Shown: in pieces, positions 1 to 11,299 of the stretch
How the letters are laid out: each line of letters starts with the position of its first letter
How positions within the stretch are numbered: position 1 is the stretch's first letter
Source: Moringa oleifera
Taxonomy: Eukaryota; Streptophyta; Magnoliopsida; Brassicales; Moringaceae
Direction of reading: 5' to 3'
NCBI GenBank assembly: GCA_021397835.1
Contig: JAJFZO010000609.1
Coordinates: 5,334,001 to 5,398,000, forward strand
Length of the DNA stretch: 64,000 bases
Program-made: the position numbers and the translations under genes
Notes under the pieces: model-generated
Database searches by the model: none
Told to the model about the DNA's origin: nothing
Seen by the model: the letters and a program-made list of their open reading frames with translations, nothing else

Positions 1-364
1 ATGAGATGTATTAAGCAAAAAGTAAAAGCATCAATATTAAAAAAAAAAAAAAAGTAAAGAGACCATTTTCTTTTCTATTTTTTCTCTATTAACGATAAAT
101 GCAGGTATTTTTTCATACCTAAACAATCCTTATTGACTATAAACATCTACACTATTGCAATTTACCCATATAAATATAAACATCTATACTATCATGATTC
201 TTCTGCAAACATTTTTACCATTCTGAATTTTTTTTGTTTGAGAACCAAAAATGATGGTAAAAGGCAAATTGATGTTTACTAAGATTTGAATCATGTCAAG
301 AATGACTGCAAAGATTTTATTATAGAGAAAAATGCCAAAATACAAAAAGAAGAGAAAAATGCAT

Positions 365-2030
365 ACATACTTTATTATTTATCTCGCACAGAACTAAGAT
401 GAGCAAAACAATTGCTCTCTGCAAAATCATGTAAGGTGTGACATCATGTTCCTTTAAGCTCAGGTTTTTTATCCTCTTCTTTTATAAATCTTCTACCCTC
501 GTTAGTATCCTAAATGAAAATGAAGGTAAAAAGTTAAATTTCAAGTAATATTTAAGTATAATCAAGACAATGACTTACATCAGAAAGTTAGATATGAATC
601 ACTTAATCTACCAAAGAAAATACTTGCAATCATAAAAGGTGCAAAATTGAGTTTTAAAAAAAAAAATTGGAATCAATCAACTAGAAAACAGAGTTCATGA
701 AATCATTTAAGCCAACTGTTAATCAATCAAGATCAAACGAAAAGCATTTCTCTGATTCACTTGTTAAATTATGCTCAAATAATGAATCAAGAAAGATTTT
801 AAGGATGCTTAAATAAAGAATCAAGAAAGACCTTGAGGGCTCAATTCATCATTCTCTGAAGAAGAGGGATGTTCATTATATTTTAACTACTTGCTACAAT
901 ATTACCAACATTTTAAGCAATGAAGCCCAACTGAAGTTACATTTGTAAGAATTCCAGCATTTGCTCTTCAATTGTAACATGCATTACCAAAATTTCCCCA
1001 TGAATAAGAAGAGTAACGACCATCTAATAAGCACGACTAATAACTTTTTTATCCATGCTACTAGATTTCAAATAAATACATAAGTAACAATCAAAAGTTT
1101 ACTATATTCAACTAAAATTGGAATTCTCATAATTTCAAAAATCAGGTGATTCATGGTAGCAAGCAGTAAGATTAAGCCAAAAACTAATTTGATAGATGGA
1201 GATGGAAGCCAAACTTGATAGCAAGATTAACAAAAGCATTGAGAAGAAAACTACCAAGAAGTTTCAGAACACTAAAATTATGTGGGACTTAATTCAAAAT
1301 TTAAAAATCAATAGAATTTTTAATGTAAAAGATGGATATCTCTAAGATTTAAGGCACGAGACTACAACAATATGATACCTTCTATCCCAGATTGTTTCCA
1401 TCTGAAACACCTATGTTACAAGGCTTAAATTAAGACCCAAAGCAACATTTTCTTCCATCAAAAGTGCCATACAACTTGTATCGTGCTGGAATGTGGCCAA
1501 TAGTTTCATCTTAACAAGTGAAAGTAAATTAATTAGAAGTTTGCCAAAAAAAAAAAGAGAAATTATAAAGGAAAAGACATGAAGAAAAAGGGTGAGAGGA
1601 GAATAAACACCTTGCAACTCGAATGCATTGGATTATACATCCTAGTAAATTTGATGCCAGCAATTATCAATTGACCGAAAGAGAAAGGGATTATAAACCC
1701 CCACAGTTGTGCAATACAAGAGAAATAAAAACATCATGCAAAAGTGATAGCACTTTGAGGATACCTACAATTCAATGACATGTATATGCTCGAGATTGAG
1801 AAAATATTATCACTTTCTCTGGAATGCTTCTCTACCACTCAGCAAGAAACCTACAAGAGTCCAGTTGGACAAATGCACCTGAATTCCTCACTGTGGAGGG
1901 ATGCAGTTGCATTTCAAAGTGTTGATGTCATTGTTCTCATGCAGAGAAAAATCAATCTTTTCACTACTCCATATTGATTGCGAATCTAGATCCCAACATG
2001 AAGATATATTCATATGAAGAAGTTCATCTG
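365..2030 (-). pseudogene. Exon remnants of unidentified gene Y, copy in A1
   Basis: Three exon-like segments are conserved between the two A blocks, but I do not recognise the protein. Near 2,030-1,885 lies a degraded match to the MERWKVLDTNGEI exon that is better kept in the other copy. At about 1,515-1,431 a segment reads KLLATFQHDTSCMALLMEEN. At about 510-365, after a T-rich stretch ending in AG, a segment reads TNEGRRFIKEEDKKPELKGT and then breaks. In the second copy the same segments stay open for longer, so they look like exons of one gene transcribed leftward. This copy has stops and frameshifts and cannot encode a product. Its position downstream of the v-SNARE stop codon argues for a separate gene. 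Confidence 0.5.
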
Positions 2031-2578
2031 GACCATCACCTAATTGGACAACTAGGGATGAAAACATATCTCAAAAACCATATCATATGAGACAATTATT
2101 TATAAGATGATGACTACAGTAATCTATTTTTACCTTTGATAGCCATCTTAGCATTAATGATAGATTATGTTTACTAATGTCTCTAAATTTTATAATGTCA
2201 AGAGCAATGAGATAAGAAACATACCCATTATGGAGTGACAGTTACTTTATAGATTTTACCTTAAGCAAGACAGTTACTTTATCATTTACTATATCATTTA
2301 CTAATAAATGTAAATATATGAAGTGATAAGAAGTGGTAGAAATAGCTGGTTATAAGGTGCTAACTCATGATGGAGGAATCACTACACAGTAAGATTTTTC
2401 ATTTTATACAAACTGTGTGCAAAACATCAATTTCTAATAGGTTTAACAAGTCATATATGTACACTACTCAAATTATCGACTATACCATTAGTCTAAGCCT
2501 GGAAGTATTTCATAGGAGCTAAGATAGAGCTACTATATGAGAAGAAAAGCACACCAATGCAGTGATAACAAAAGTTGA

Positions 2579-2751
2579 GACTTAATAATAGAGAATGACC
2601 TGATGAGTCAACCTACAATGAAGAATCAAGAGGATGGCAAGGACCCGGATGGTGATAATGGAGCCAACTATCCATTTGTTCTTGATCATCCTTCTCGACA
2701 TAGCTATCAGGATTTCTTACTTTTGCTGATACTGTCATCTATCCCATGTAG
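2579..2751 (-). pseudogene. VTI1-type v-SNARE, last exon (A1 copy)
   Basis: VTI1 proteins are Qb-SNAREs that drive membrane fusion at the trans-Golgi, prevacuole and vacuole. After an AG acceptor at 2,752-2,753, the minus strand reads LHGIDDSISKSKK. One missing base then shifts the frame, and it continues ILIAMSRRMIKNKWIVGSI followed by a hydrophobic tail ending LILHCRLTH. This is the end of the SNARE motif plus the C-terminal membrane anchor typical of the family. The transmembrane part is better kept here than in the 10.7 kb copy, but the frameshift breaks the gene. The preceding exon is absent: kinesin sequence (block B) abuts instead. Confidence 0.75.
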
Positions 2752-3087
2752 CTATACAGTAAAATAATAATATGTTGACCTCTAAATACCTCAAAATTTA
2801 GCTTGTAAAACACATAAAGTACAGGATGGATGCTAGTAGACTCTTAAATACTTATCTTAATCATTCCTGGAAGAGAAAATTTATCAGTATGTATGGAGTG
2901 AGGTAAAAAAAATATACAAGGTGACAAATGAGAAAAAAGATTATTCAATCATCAAAACATAATGCTTATTTTGGTGGTTGGGAGGCAGGAGCATAAATAA
3001 AAGAAAGAAAATAACTAGCTCAATTACTGAGATTGCATCAAGAAAATTAAGCAAAGCCAAGACTACATAAAACATTTGCAGTACTCC

Positions 3088-3500
3088 CTTATTTGCAAGA
3101 TTTCCCTTGATAGCAAATGTTTTTTTGAAGGTTACTAAAGTCACAACAGGCTTAGTTTGTGTAGAAACAGCACCTGTATGTTCCAAAACACACTATTAAA
3201 AACTTGAACAAGATTACATATGTTAAGGCAAATATCTTACAATACCTTGGCCATTCTCAGATCAAAACACATGGTCAAACTTGAACTATTACTTATAAGT
3301 ATCAAAAGAAATGATATGGAGCTCATTATCCCAAGAGAAATCAAACGTAAGACGAAAGCGTATTTATTCAATTTCAGCTTGGTTAAGTGGTCGACATCTA
3401 TAAAAAAGCCTAATATTTCCTTTAAGCTCAATCCCTTCATTGTAAAGCCGCATATTTTTCAAAAACTATCAAAATACTTTATCTTTAAGAGTGTATAATC
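3088..3500 (-). pseudogene. Kinesin-14 motor domain start, two exons (B1 copy)
   Basis: Kinesin-14 proteins are minus-end-directed microtubule motors with a C-terminal or internal motor domain. The first exon (about 3,500 to 3,246) reads NEGIELKGNIRLFYRCRPLN, matching the neck-to-motor junction of the family. It continues with stops to a segment like FKFDHVF and ends at a GT donor (3,245-3,244). After a short intron the second exon (about 3,172 to 3,088) reads AVSTQTKPVVTL, skips the region that should hold the nucleotide-binding P-loop, and resumes KKTFAIKGN. Several in-frame stops and the P-loop deletion rule out motor activity. The motor core beyond this point is absent. Confidence 0.8.
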
Positions 3501-3599
3501 ATTATCCAGCATCAAATAACAACAAACTACTTAAAAACAAAAATAGAAAGAATGAAAAACAGTAGCCTGTCGTCACCATGCCATACTTATTAAGAAGGA

Positions 3600-4260
3600 G
3601 AAGAGTTCCAATGACTCCAAGTGAAGAAAGGAATGTGCAATAACTCTTTTACTTGATTTAGCAACAATTTGCACTCTTTCTTCAAATCCTTCAATTCCAA
3701 GTATTAAAGCATTGTCATGACTAAAGATGGATAAGATTCAAATTTTTTGTATAAAATGAAAAGATAAATCATACTTACCTAGCGTAACAGTAAAATACAA
3801 GTAAGAAGATTCTCTAGTCCAAGTGAAAAGTAATACCGTACTCAACTAAAGTAGGTACAAATATTTCACTAGATATTCTCTCGTGCTCATTTCTAAACCT
3901 AGAACAAACTTAAGCATCGACCCTTAGAAATCAGCATGTAAACTAAAGACTACGATTAAGAAAATTTTACCTCAATATTGTAACTTTGATTGATAATTTT
4001 CATCAATATTGAAACGATTAGCCCCTCATATGAAACTACTTCATCGATTCTTTTTTATACGTTGTTCTTATCCACATAATTTTACTAAAATTTGAAAAGC
4101 AACAATAGCCATAGAACAATAATGAAAACAAAATAATGATATCGAGTAAGAAAGTTATAAATGTTGCCCTTTTGCTCACTAGAAAATGTTGAAAAAGGAA
4201 ACTAAGTAGTGAAACCATCCTTTCATTTGACTTAAATCTTTCAAAATTCAGAATTTTCAT
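3600..4260 (-). pseudogene. Unidentified exon set X, copy in B1
   Basis: Three exon-like segments with splice borders occur in minus-strand order. One, ending at 3,971 before GTAAAA, reads IDEVVSYEGLIVSILMKIIN. The second, 3,898 to 3,780, lies between AG and GTAAGT, reads HERISSEIFVPTLVEYGITF and has an in-frame stop near its end. The third, about 3,720 to 3,600, reads GIEGFEERVQIVAKSSKRVI. The same segments recur at 7.9-8.5, 35.8-36.3 and 49.4-49.9 kb. Borders and reading frames are conserved between copies, which suggests a real ancestral gene. I do not recognise the family. The 4,036-4,260 stretch is a leucine- and phenylalanine-rich open frame that is probably intron. Confidence 0.5.
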
Positions 4261-4862
4261 AGCAATGAAATTGATTTAACAAAGAACAAAGACTGAAACC
4301 AAAGCACAACCAAGAATAAAATTAAATTAAGAAATGAATTCCTCTAACCAACACTTATAAATTATGTCACATGAAATTGCACACAAGTGGTTCCATATAA
4401 CTATGCTTTTAGGCACCAAAGTCATCTAAATCCCAAGAATCATACACCTATGTAAACGGACAACCCAGTCCATCATTCTGGGGAATCAGAAGAACAAGCC
4501 TTAACAAGAACATACAAAGGCATAGTGTTAAGGATCTTCTAGATATGTTTTGACATTTGTTTTCTCTTTAGGTCACTAAAATGTTAGTGGATGAAAGCTT
4601 AAATATCATCTATTAAGATATCGAGACGAATAAAAATACGGGCACATAAAAAGCTTTCTAATTACTTTAAAGTTCATAGCTATACTTTTACAACCTTTCT
4701 TTTCTTTCAAGTAGACATGTTGTAAGCATTGATTAGTGCACGAAATAAAGCATTATGTAATGAAGAAATAATTCAAACATAACATAAAAGGCTGCATGAC
4801 AATGAAATCTTAATAAGCATGTCAAGGAGTCTACAACAGATGCTACAACTAGGTAAGTATAC

Positions 4863-5300
4863 CTGTAATTAAGGATTGCACTCCAAAAAATAGTATTCGT
4901 AGGAGTCCATGCTGTAAAGATACTCAATAGTAGATTCTCCAAATAATTAACAGATTTATCCAACCTTCTTTCTCAAGTTTGTTGAAAGTTTCCAAAGGAG
5001 TTAAAGTAAATCGACCCTCAATAACATATACCACACATATTAAAAAAATAAGGATTCATAATAAAATTCTCCTCAAAGATAAATGCTACTTTTTTTTTTT
5101 GGTTGGGAAGGTGGGATGTAACTTGAATTCCATAGAAAGGAACATTAAAATAAAAAAAAATAATGTATAGAATAACCAAATCTAAATTTAGTACCAAAAA
5201 AAAAAAAAGAATTAACTTCTGATACCTCCTCTGGAAACTACAATCACAGCTATGCAAAGCTGTAACATTTCCATACAAATCACAAAGTGGGAGAATCTTT
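4863..5300 (-). pseudogene. Homomeric acetyl-CoA carboxylase, two biotin-carboxylase exons (B1 copy)
   Basis: The multidomain plant carboxylase makes malonyl-CoA in the cytosol for elongation and flavonoid synthesis. The first exon piece (about 5,300-5,217) reads LYGNVTALHSCDCSFQRRYQ, a signature of the biotin-carboxylase ATP-grasp fold. The second (about 5,030-4,863) reads through frameshifts as LTPLETFNKLEK and then EYLYSMDSYEYYFLECNP, ending at ACAG|GTAT where family members continue with the conserved PRLQVEH region. Only about 75 of more than 2,200 residues are represented. Frameshifts and a stop replacing the arginine before LQ make it non-functional. Confidence 0.85.
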
Positions 5301-5339
5301 AGATGCCGACTCCAATTAAAAAATACAATGCAAACCTAA

Positions 5340-5545
5340 ACTACCACTCCATCAAGACTACTACTGCTACAGGTACTCCATTTAAACTGTTACAACTATT
5401 GCTACTCAATCTTAACAACTACAGTTATCCTGCTACTGCTATTATGTTGTGCTTCTATTATATTGCTATGGCTATACTGCTTTAATGCTATAACCACACT
5501 ACCATACTGCTAATGCCATTATCATTATTCTCATTAGTTCACACC
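5340..5545. repeat. TAC/GCT-rich imperfect microsatellite
   Basis: The sequence is dominated by imperfect trinucleotides such as ctactgcta and ttgctactc, with interspersed AC-rich pieces. It starts directly beyond the first carboxylase exon of B1. A longer array of the same kind occupies the equivalent place next to the carboxylase piece at 6.1 kb. Confidence 0.7.
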
Positions 5546-5734
5546 TATACTCCTACAAGCTTCCTTTCCTCCCAAATAAACCTATTGTAAGTTGTATGCA
5601 ATAATTAATGCATCAAATAAAGCATTATGTAATGAAAAAGTAATTCAAGCAAAACATAAAAAGGTTGCATGACAATGAAATCTTAATGAGTATGACAAGA
5701 AGTTAACAACCAGGGCACAACCAGTGAAGCATAC

Positions 5735-6185
5735 ATGCAATCTAGGATTGAGCGCTAGAAAATAGTATTCGCTAGTGTCCTTACTGTAAAGATGCTCAAC
5801 AGTAGCTGTTCCAACATAATCAACATGTTTAGCCAACTTTCTAGCAGTTTGCTTAAGTTTCTTGACAGTTTTCAGAGGAGCCATAGTAATTGAACCCCCT
5901 CAATATCTTCACCATACACATTAAAAGGTAAGGATCTCATAATAAAATACTCCTATAAGATAAATGTTATTCTTTTTTTTTTTACTATTGGGAAAGGTAG
6001 GATGTAATTTGAATTTCATAGAAAGGAATATTAAAATAAGAAAAACTTTGTAGGGAACAATTAACTCTAAATTCAATATCAAGAAAAAGAATAAACCTTT
6101 TAGTGCCTTCTCTCAATACTGAAATCACAGCTATGTAAAGTTGCAACATTTTCATAATGATCACAAAAGTAGTCGAACCTCTAGA
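5735..6185 (-). pseudogene. Acetyl-CoA carboxylase exons, second copy
   Basis: This is the best-kept carboxylase piece in the window. The downstream exon (about 5,915-5,735) stays open across APLKTVKKLKQTARKLAKHV and on through DYVGTATVEHLYSKDTSEYY to NPRLH, then meets a GT donor at 5,734-5,733. A single-base deletion just before the APLKT segment separates it from the expected IIEEGP-like lead. The upstream exon (about 6,185-6,105) is more worn and has stops. X and kinesin pieces do not follow this copy, so it is a partial duplicate of block B. Two similar TAC-rich arrays flank it. Confidence 0.85.
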
Positions 6186-6224
6186 TGCCGGCTTTAATTA
6201 AAAAATACGATATAGATCAAAACT

Positions 6225-6675
6225 GCTACTCCATTAAAACTACTACTGCTACACCCTTTAAAATGCTACTGCTACTGCTATTCAATCTAAACTGCTATAG
6301 CTATAGCTATTGTGCTTTACTACTATGGCTATGCTTTATGCTACTACTACCATATTGCTACACTACTGTTATACTACTATTGCAATTGCTATACTGCCAT
6401 AACACTATATCGTTACTACTATACTACTATATTGCTACTACTATATCATTATACCACTGCTGTTGTTATAATGTGACACTGTATAATAGCTAGTATTACA
6501 TTGCTATATAGCTAAACTGCTACTGTTATACTTCTACTGCTACTACTACTTAGTTACACTGCCATGCTACTACTGCTATACTACTGTTGCTATATTGCTA
6601 CTGCTATACTACTATTGCTATATTGCTACTGCTATATTGCTTCTGCTATACTACTATTGCTATTGCTATAGTGCT
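6225..6675. repeat. Long TAC/GCTA-rich microsatellite
   Basis: About 450 bp consist almost wholly of imperfect ctactgcta, ctactatatt and gctatag units. It begins at the same place relative to the carboxylase exon as the shorter 5.34 kb array, so the seed repeat predates that duplication. The block B copy ending near 9,640 has no such array. The next 350 bp up to 7,030 are AT-rich with nothing recognisable. Confidence 0.8.
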
Positions 6676-7314
6676 AACATAACATTAAGAAAACTAAGAC
6701 CAACTTCTACAAAGTGTATAAATCAATGGACAATCCAATAAAAGAAAAAGAAACACAAAAGAATGAAACATTACAAATAGCAACTAAAGAAAAAGGTATC
6801 TTTAAGATAATACAACATGTTATATCCATTTTGGTTAAAAATTCATAGGATAATAAAGTTAACTTAATATATATACACATGATGTTAGTGAAAAAGTAAT
6901 AGATTTGGTTACCATGAAATCATTTTGTTTCCTTGAGTCCCTCAGTGAGGTGCTTTAAAAGGAGACACTGAAGAGAGAAAGAAAAGAGAAAAAGTTAGTG
7001 ATCAAGTATTTTTTGGCATTGCAGTAAATCAAAATTTAGCTAGTAAAACATACAAACTGTAGGATGGGCCCTAGTAAACCCTTTAATACCTGTCCTAATC
7101 ATTCTTGGAAGAGAAAATTTATCAGTATACATGGAGTGAGGCAGAAAAATGTACAACGTGACAAATGAGAAAAAAAGATTGTTCAATCATTATAACATAG
7201 TGCTTATTTTGGTGGTTGGGAGGCAGGAGCATAAATGAAAGAAAGAAAATAACTTGCTCAATGATTGAGATTGCATCAAGAAAAGTAAGCAAAGCCAGGC
7301 TTGCATAAAACATT

Positions 7315-7800
7315 TGCAGCACTCCCTTACTTTCAGGACTTCCCTGAATTGTAAAGGTTTTTCGAGTTCCAGTTTGTCTATAAGCAAATATGCAACCATT
7401 ATGCTTGTCCAATCTAAAGTCACAACAGACTTAGTTGGTGTAGAAACAACACTTGTACCGTCCAAAACACACTACCAGAAATTTGAGCACATTACATCTA
7501 TTAAGTAAATTTTCCATAAAAAACTACAAGGCAAATATTTCAGATTACCTTGGCCATCCTCAGACCAAAACACATGGTCGAACTTGAACTGTTACTTAGA
7601 AGTATCAAAAGAAGTGATATATAGTTCATCATCTTAGGAGAACTCAAACGTAATATGAAACTGCATCTGTTATTCAATTTCAACTTGGTTTAGTGGTCAA
7701 CATCTACAGAAGAGCTTAAGATTTCCATTAAGCTCAATCCTTCATTGTAAAGCTATGTGCTTTTTGAAACTGTCAAAATTCTTCTCCTTTAATAGTGTAT
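7315..7800 (-). pseudogene. Kinesin-14 motor domain start, two exons (B2 copy)
   Basis: The first exon (about 7,800-7,549) reads GNLKLFCRC, a stop, PLNQVEIE, and later QFKFDHVFWSEDGQ, then splices at a GTAATC donor. This is the conserved beginning of the kinesin-14 motor. The second exon (about 7,450-7,315) reads VSTPTKSVVTL and, after a frame change, HNGCIFAYRQTGTRKTFTIQ. That segment is the P-loop, but two glycines of the GQTGTGKT-type motif are arginine here, which should abolish ATP binding. At least four stops lie in the first exon. The sequence leaves the family at the next intron border, so only roughly 90 residues of the motor domain exist. Confidence 0.88.
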
Positions 7801-7859
7801 AATCATTATCTAGCATCAAATAACAACAAACTACTTAAAACCAAAGTGGAAAGAATGAA

Positions 7860-8540
7860 AAAAAAGTAGCCTGTCGTCTCTATGCAATGCTCACCGAGAA
7901 GGAGAAGAGTTTCAAAGACTTCAAGGTGAAGAAAGGAATGTGCAACAACTCTTTTACTAGATCTGGCAACAATTTGTACTTTTTCTTCAAATACAACAAC
8001 TCCAAGTATTAAAGCATTTTCATGACTAGAGATGGATAAGATTCAAATTTTATGGATTAAAACGAAAAGATAAACCATACTTGACTAGAGTGGCAACAAA
8101 ATACAAGTAAGGAGATTCTTTTGTCAAAGTGAAAGGTAATACCATACTCAACTAAAGTAGTTACAAATATTTCACAAGGTATTCTCTCGTGCTCCTTTCT
8201 AAAACTGGAACAAACTTAAGCATTGACTTAGAAATCAGCATATAAACCAAAGAGGTACGAGTGAGAAAATTTTACCTCAATATTGTAACTTTGATTGATG
8301 ATTTTCATAAATATTGGAACAGTGAGCCCCTTACATGAAACTAATTTATCGATTCTTTTTTATACATTATTCTCATCCACATAATTTTACTAAATTTTAA
8401 AAAACAATAATAGCCATAGAACAATAATACAAACAAAATAATGATATCGAGTAAGAAAGTTATAATCCTTTGGTCACCAGTAAATGTTGAAAATGGAAAC
8501 TTAGCAAAACTATAATTTGATTGACTTAAATCTTTCAAAT
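7860..8540 (-). pseudogene. Unidentified exon set X, copy in B2
   Basis: The three X segments are present in the same order as in B1. The middle exon reads HERIPCEIFVTTLVEYGITF and then FDKRISLLVF without the stop seen in B1. The last exon reads FEEKVQIVARSSKRVVAHSF followed by LHLEVFETLLLLG and a GTGAGC donor. Keeping an open frame with conservative changes between copies supports former coding function. The family is unknown to me. Confidence 0.5.
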
Positions 8541-9164
8541 TTTAGAACTTTCCCTACAATAAAATAGATTTAACAAAGAACTAAGATTGAAACCAAAGCA
8601 CCACCGAGGAAATAAAATTAAATCAAGAAATGAATTCCTCTAACCGACATTTATAAATTATGTCACACGAAATTGCACACAAGTGGTTCCACATAACTAT
8701 GCTTCTAGGCACTAAAGTCATCTAAATCCTAAGAATCATACACCTATGTAAACGAACAATCCAGCCCATCATTCTCGGGGAAGCACACAGAAGAATAAGC
8801 CTTAAAAAGAATATACAAAGGAATAGTGTTAAAGATCTTCTAGATATGTTTTGACATTTGTTTTCTCTTTAGGTCACTAAAATATTGGTGGATGAAAGCT
8901 TAAATATCATCTATTAAGATATCGATACGAATGAAAATATGGGCACATACAAAGCTTCCTAATTACTTCAAAGTTCACAACTATACTTCTACAACCTTTC
9001 TTTTCTTTCAAGTAGACATGGTGTAGGCACTGATTAGTGCATGAAATAAAGCTTTATGTAATGAAGAAATAATTCAAACAGAATATAAAAATGCTACACG
9101 ACAATGAAACCATAATGAATTTGACAAGGAGTCTACAACTAAGGGCACAACCAAGGAAGTATAC

Positions 9165-9615
9165 TTGTAATTTAGGATGACGCTCTAAAAAATAGTATTC
9201 GCTAGTGTCCATGTTGTAAAGATACTCAACAGTAAACACGCCAAGATAATTAACATATTTAACCTACTTTCTAACTGCTTGCTTAAGTTTCTTGATAGTT
9301 TCCAAATGAGCAAATGTAATTGGATCTTTTTCAATAATCTATACCATAGATATTAAAAAGTAAAGATATTACAATAAAGTTCTCCTCAAAGATAAATGTT
9401 ATTCTTTTCGTTTTATGGTTAAGAAAGTGGGATGTAACTTGAATTCCATAGAAATGAATGTTAAAATAGCAAAAATAATGTACAAAATAACCAAATCTAA
9501 ATTTAGTACCAAGAAAAAGAATCAACCTTCTGGTGCCTCCTCTAGAAAGTGTAATCATGGCTTTGCAAAACTGCAACATTTCTATACTGATCATATAGTA
9601 GCAGAACCTTTAGAT
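9165..9615 (-). pseudogene. Acetyl-CoA carboxylase exons, third copy (B2)
   Basis: The downstream exon (about 9,340-9,165) reads DPITFAHLETIKKLKQAVRK, a stop, then VEYLYNMDTSEYYFLERHPK, ending LQ before a GTAT donor. The upstream exon (about 9,615-9,531) is recognisable by alignment with the B1 copy (MLQFCKAMI and RGGTRR frames), but its carboxylase frame is shifted. Both lie in the biotin-carboxylase domain. No exon for the carboxyltransferase or biotin-carrier domains appears anywhere in the window, so every copy descends from one small captured piece. Confidence 0.82.
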
Positions 9616-9714
9616 GCCGACTCTAATTGGAAAAGATATCTCTTCTTTACCTTCCTTACTATTTTATCCTATCAGATCATTCTTTTTCTCATAAATCATT
9701 ATTTATCTAGAAAA

Positions 9715-10915
9715 TTATCAAAATCCCATCATTCGATTATTTTAATAATAAATAAAATCAAATTATGAATCTTTATTAAAATTTTGGGCTTTCAAATGTT
9801 ATATCATGCAAGAGAAAAAGAAAAAAAAAAGAAAAAAAGGAAGATAATAGATGAACACATATAAGTAAAAAATATAAGAGAAAATCAAAATTCAATGTTT
9901 AGGCAATGATAAGACTAGCCATAATATCATGAATTGCTCATCAAACCTCTTTATTTTCTTGCACTAAAAATCCTACACAAGAGAGCATAACAGTAAAATT
10001 TGGAAAAACAACAAATTTAGAAAAGTATCATACCATAGTAGATCCATTCCATGAGCAAACATCATTTATGTCCCAATGCATGACTAATCCGTTAGCCTCT
10101 TCAATAGCTGGGGCTAAAAAATCTAACACTAGCAATAGTATTAAGATTTGAAACACTAAAACTTAAAGGTAGAATCCCTTGCCAATAAGCTTTAGTAACA
10201 AGATGAAATTACACTAACTCTTACGTATAATTGTCCCCATGTACCATGCATGTACATTGCAAAGACAAATTATGTTTACCATTGTTTCCAAATTTTATAA
10301 TGTCAAGAGAAATGAGATAAGAAACATACCCATTATGGAGTGATAGATACTTTTTAGATTTTACCTTGTGCACGACAGACAAAGATGCAAGACTTTTAAG
10401 CTGATGAACAACAGAAAGCAAGGAGTTCTTACTATATCATTTACTAACAAATGTAAATATGTCAAGTGATAAGAAGTGGTAGAAGTAGTTGGTTAGCTAA
10501 CTGATGATGGGGGAACCACTGCACGTAAAGATTTTTTATTTTATACAGACTGTGTGTAGTGAACATTAACTTTTAATAGGTTTAATAAGTATTATATGTA
10601 TACTGTTCAAATTACCTAGTATACCATTAATCTAAGCCTAAAAGTATTTCACAGGAGCTGAGATGGAGCTACTATAAGAGAAGAGAAAGCACACCAATGC
10701 AATGATAACAAACGTTGATACTGTTATAATGGAGAATTACCTAATTACAATAAAGAATCAAGAAGATAACAAGGACCCAGACTGTGATAATGGAGCCAAC
10801 TATCCATTTGTTCTTGCTTATCCTTCTTTCCCTGGCTATTGGGATTTTTTTTTGTTTTTGCTTATATTGTCATCTGTCCCATGGAGCTACACAGTAAAGT
10901 AATAATATTTAAATA
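9715..10915 (-). repeat. Partial copy of block A (A')
   Basis: The segment matches 14,190-15,170 of the second A copy and, over its right half, 2,100-2,780 of the first. It extends past the point where the 15.2 kb copy diverges and so includes the v-SNARE last exon. It directly follows block B2, giving a B-A order on the map as at the left end of the window. Confidence 0.8.
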
Positions 10916-11262
10916 CTGGAACTTGACCCTTAATTACAATAACTATAGAGTTATACCTGTGAGTGATGAGGATCAGTTAAAAACATAAAAGCCTCTATTA
11001 TATCCAAGTGAGAAAAAAATTCAGATCAAAGTTATAATACAAACATCAATTAATGTTTTGTATATAAGAAAGAGCACATAGTTTCATGGGCATGCAGCAG
11101 CGCTTGTCCTTGTTGATTTAAATCTTGAAGGATAGAGGCACCTAACTCTTTTGTTTCCAGCATTGTTCTTCTATGCTCCTTGATTCTATCCAGTTGACTA
11201 ATTTAATCTCTCAGTTGACATCATCAGCTTTCCCTTTTGATCAGTGGAAACCTGTTTCATCT
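10741..11262 (-). pseudogene. VTI1-type v-SNARE, last two exons
   Basis: The upstream exon (about 11,262 to 11,090) reads RIKEHRRTMLETKELGASIL followed by QDLNQQGQALLHAHETM, a clear Qb-SNARE helix of the VTI1 family. It has an in-frame stop and a one-base shift near its start. After an intron of about 200 bp with AG at 10,887-10,888, the last exon (10,886-10,741) reads LHGTDDNISKNKK. In another frame it continues ISKNKWIVGSIITVWVLVIF and ends at a TAG stop at 10,743-10,741. The N-terminal VTI1 exons are missing. Compared with the A1 copy, this one has lost the family's SRRM residues. I infer a dead partial copy. Confidence 0.8.
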
Positions 11263-11299
11263 TTCACAAATATTCTAAGACACTAAAAGATAGAGAGTG

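Larger units (their letters stand above)
1..2780 (-). repeat. Duplicated block A, copy 1 (A1)
   Basis: The opening bases recur almost unchanged from about 11,729, and similarity continues with small indels to about 15,170. Relative to the 11.7-15.2 kb copy, this one lacks about 800 bp: the sequence jumps near 2,140 from the equivalent of about 13,940 to the equivalent of about 14,745. Its right end (2,100-2,780) also matches 10,240-10,915. The block carries exon set Y and the last exon of a VTI1-type v-SNARE, both reading on the minus strand. The left edge lies outside the window, so the true length is unknown. Confidence 0.85.
2790..5330 (-). repeat. Duplicated block B, copy 1 (B1)
   Basis: Similarity to 7,030-9,640 runs the full length at an offset of about 4.24-4.31 kb. 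Obvious matches include the stretch near 2,965-2,995 with its partner near 7,205, and the stretch near 4,530-4,640 with its partner near 8,840. In minus-strand order the block carries acetyl-CoA carboxylase exons, exon set X and kinesin-14 exons, with intervening intron-like DNA. Because introns and splice borders are kept, the block was copied as DNA and not through mRNA. Confidence 0.85.
7030..9640 (-). repeat. Duplicated block B, copy 2 (B2)
   Basis: This is the second full copy of the carboxylase-X-kinesin block. It matches 2,790-5,330 throughout with scattered substitutions and short indels. It keeps the kinesin P-loop region that B1 has lost. At its right end it joins, near 9,640-9,715, to a partial copy of block A. 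Confidence 0.85.
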
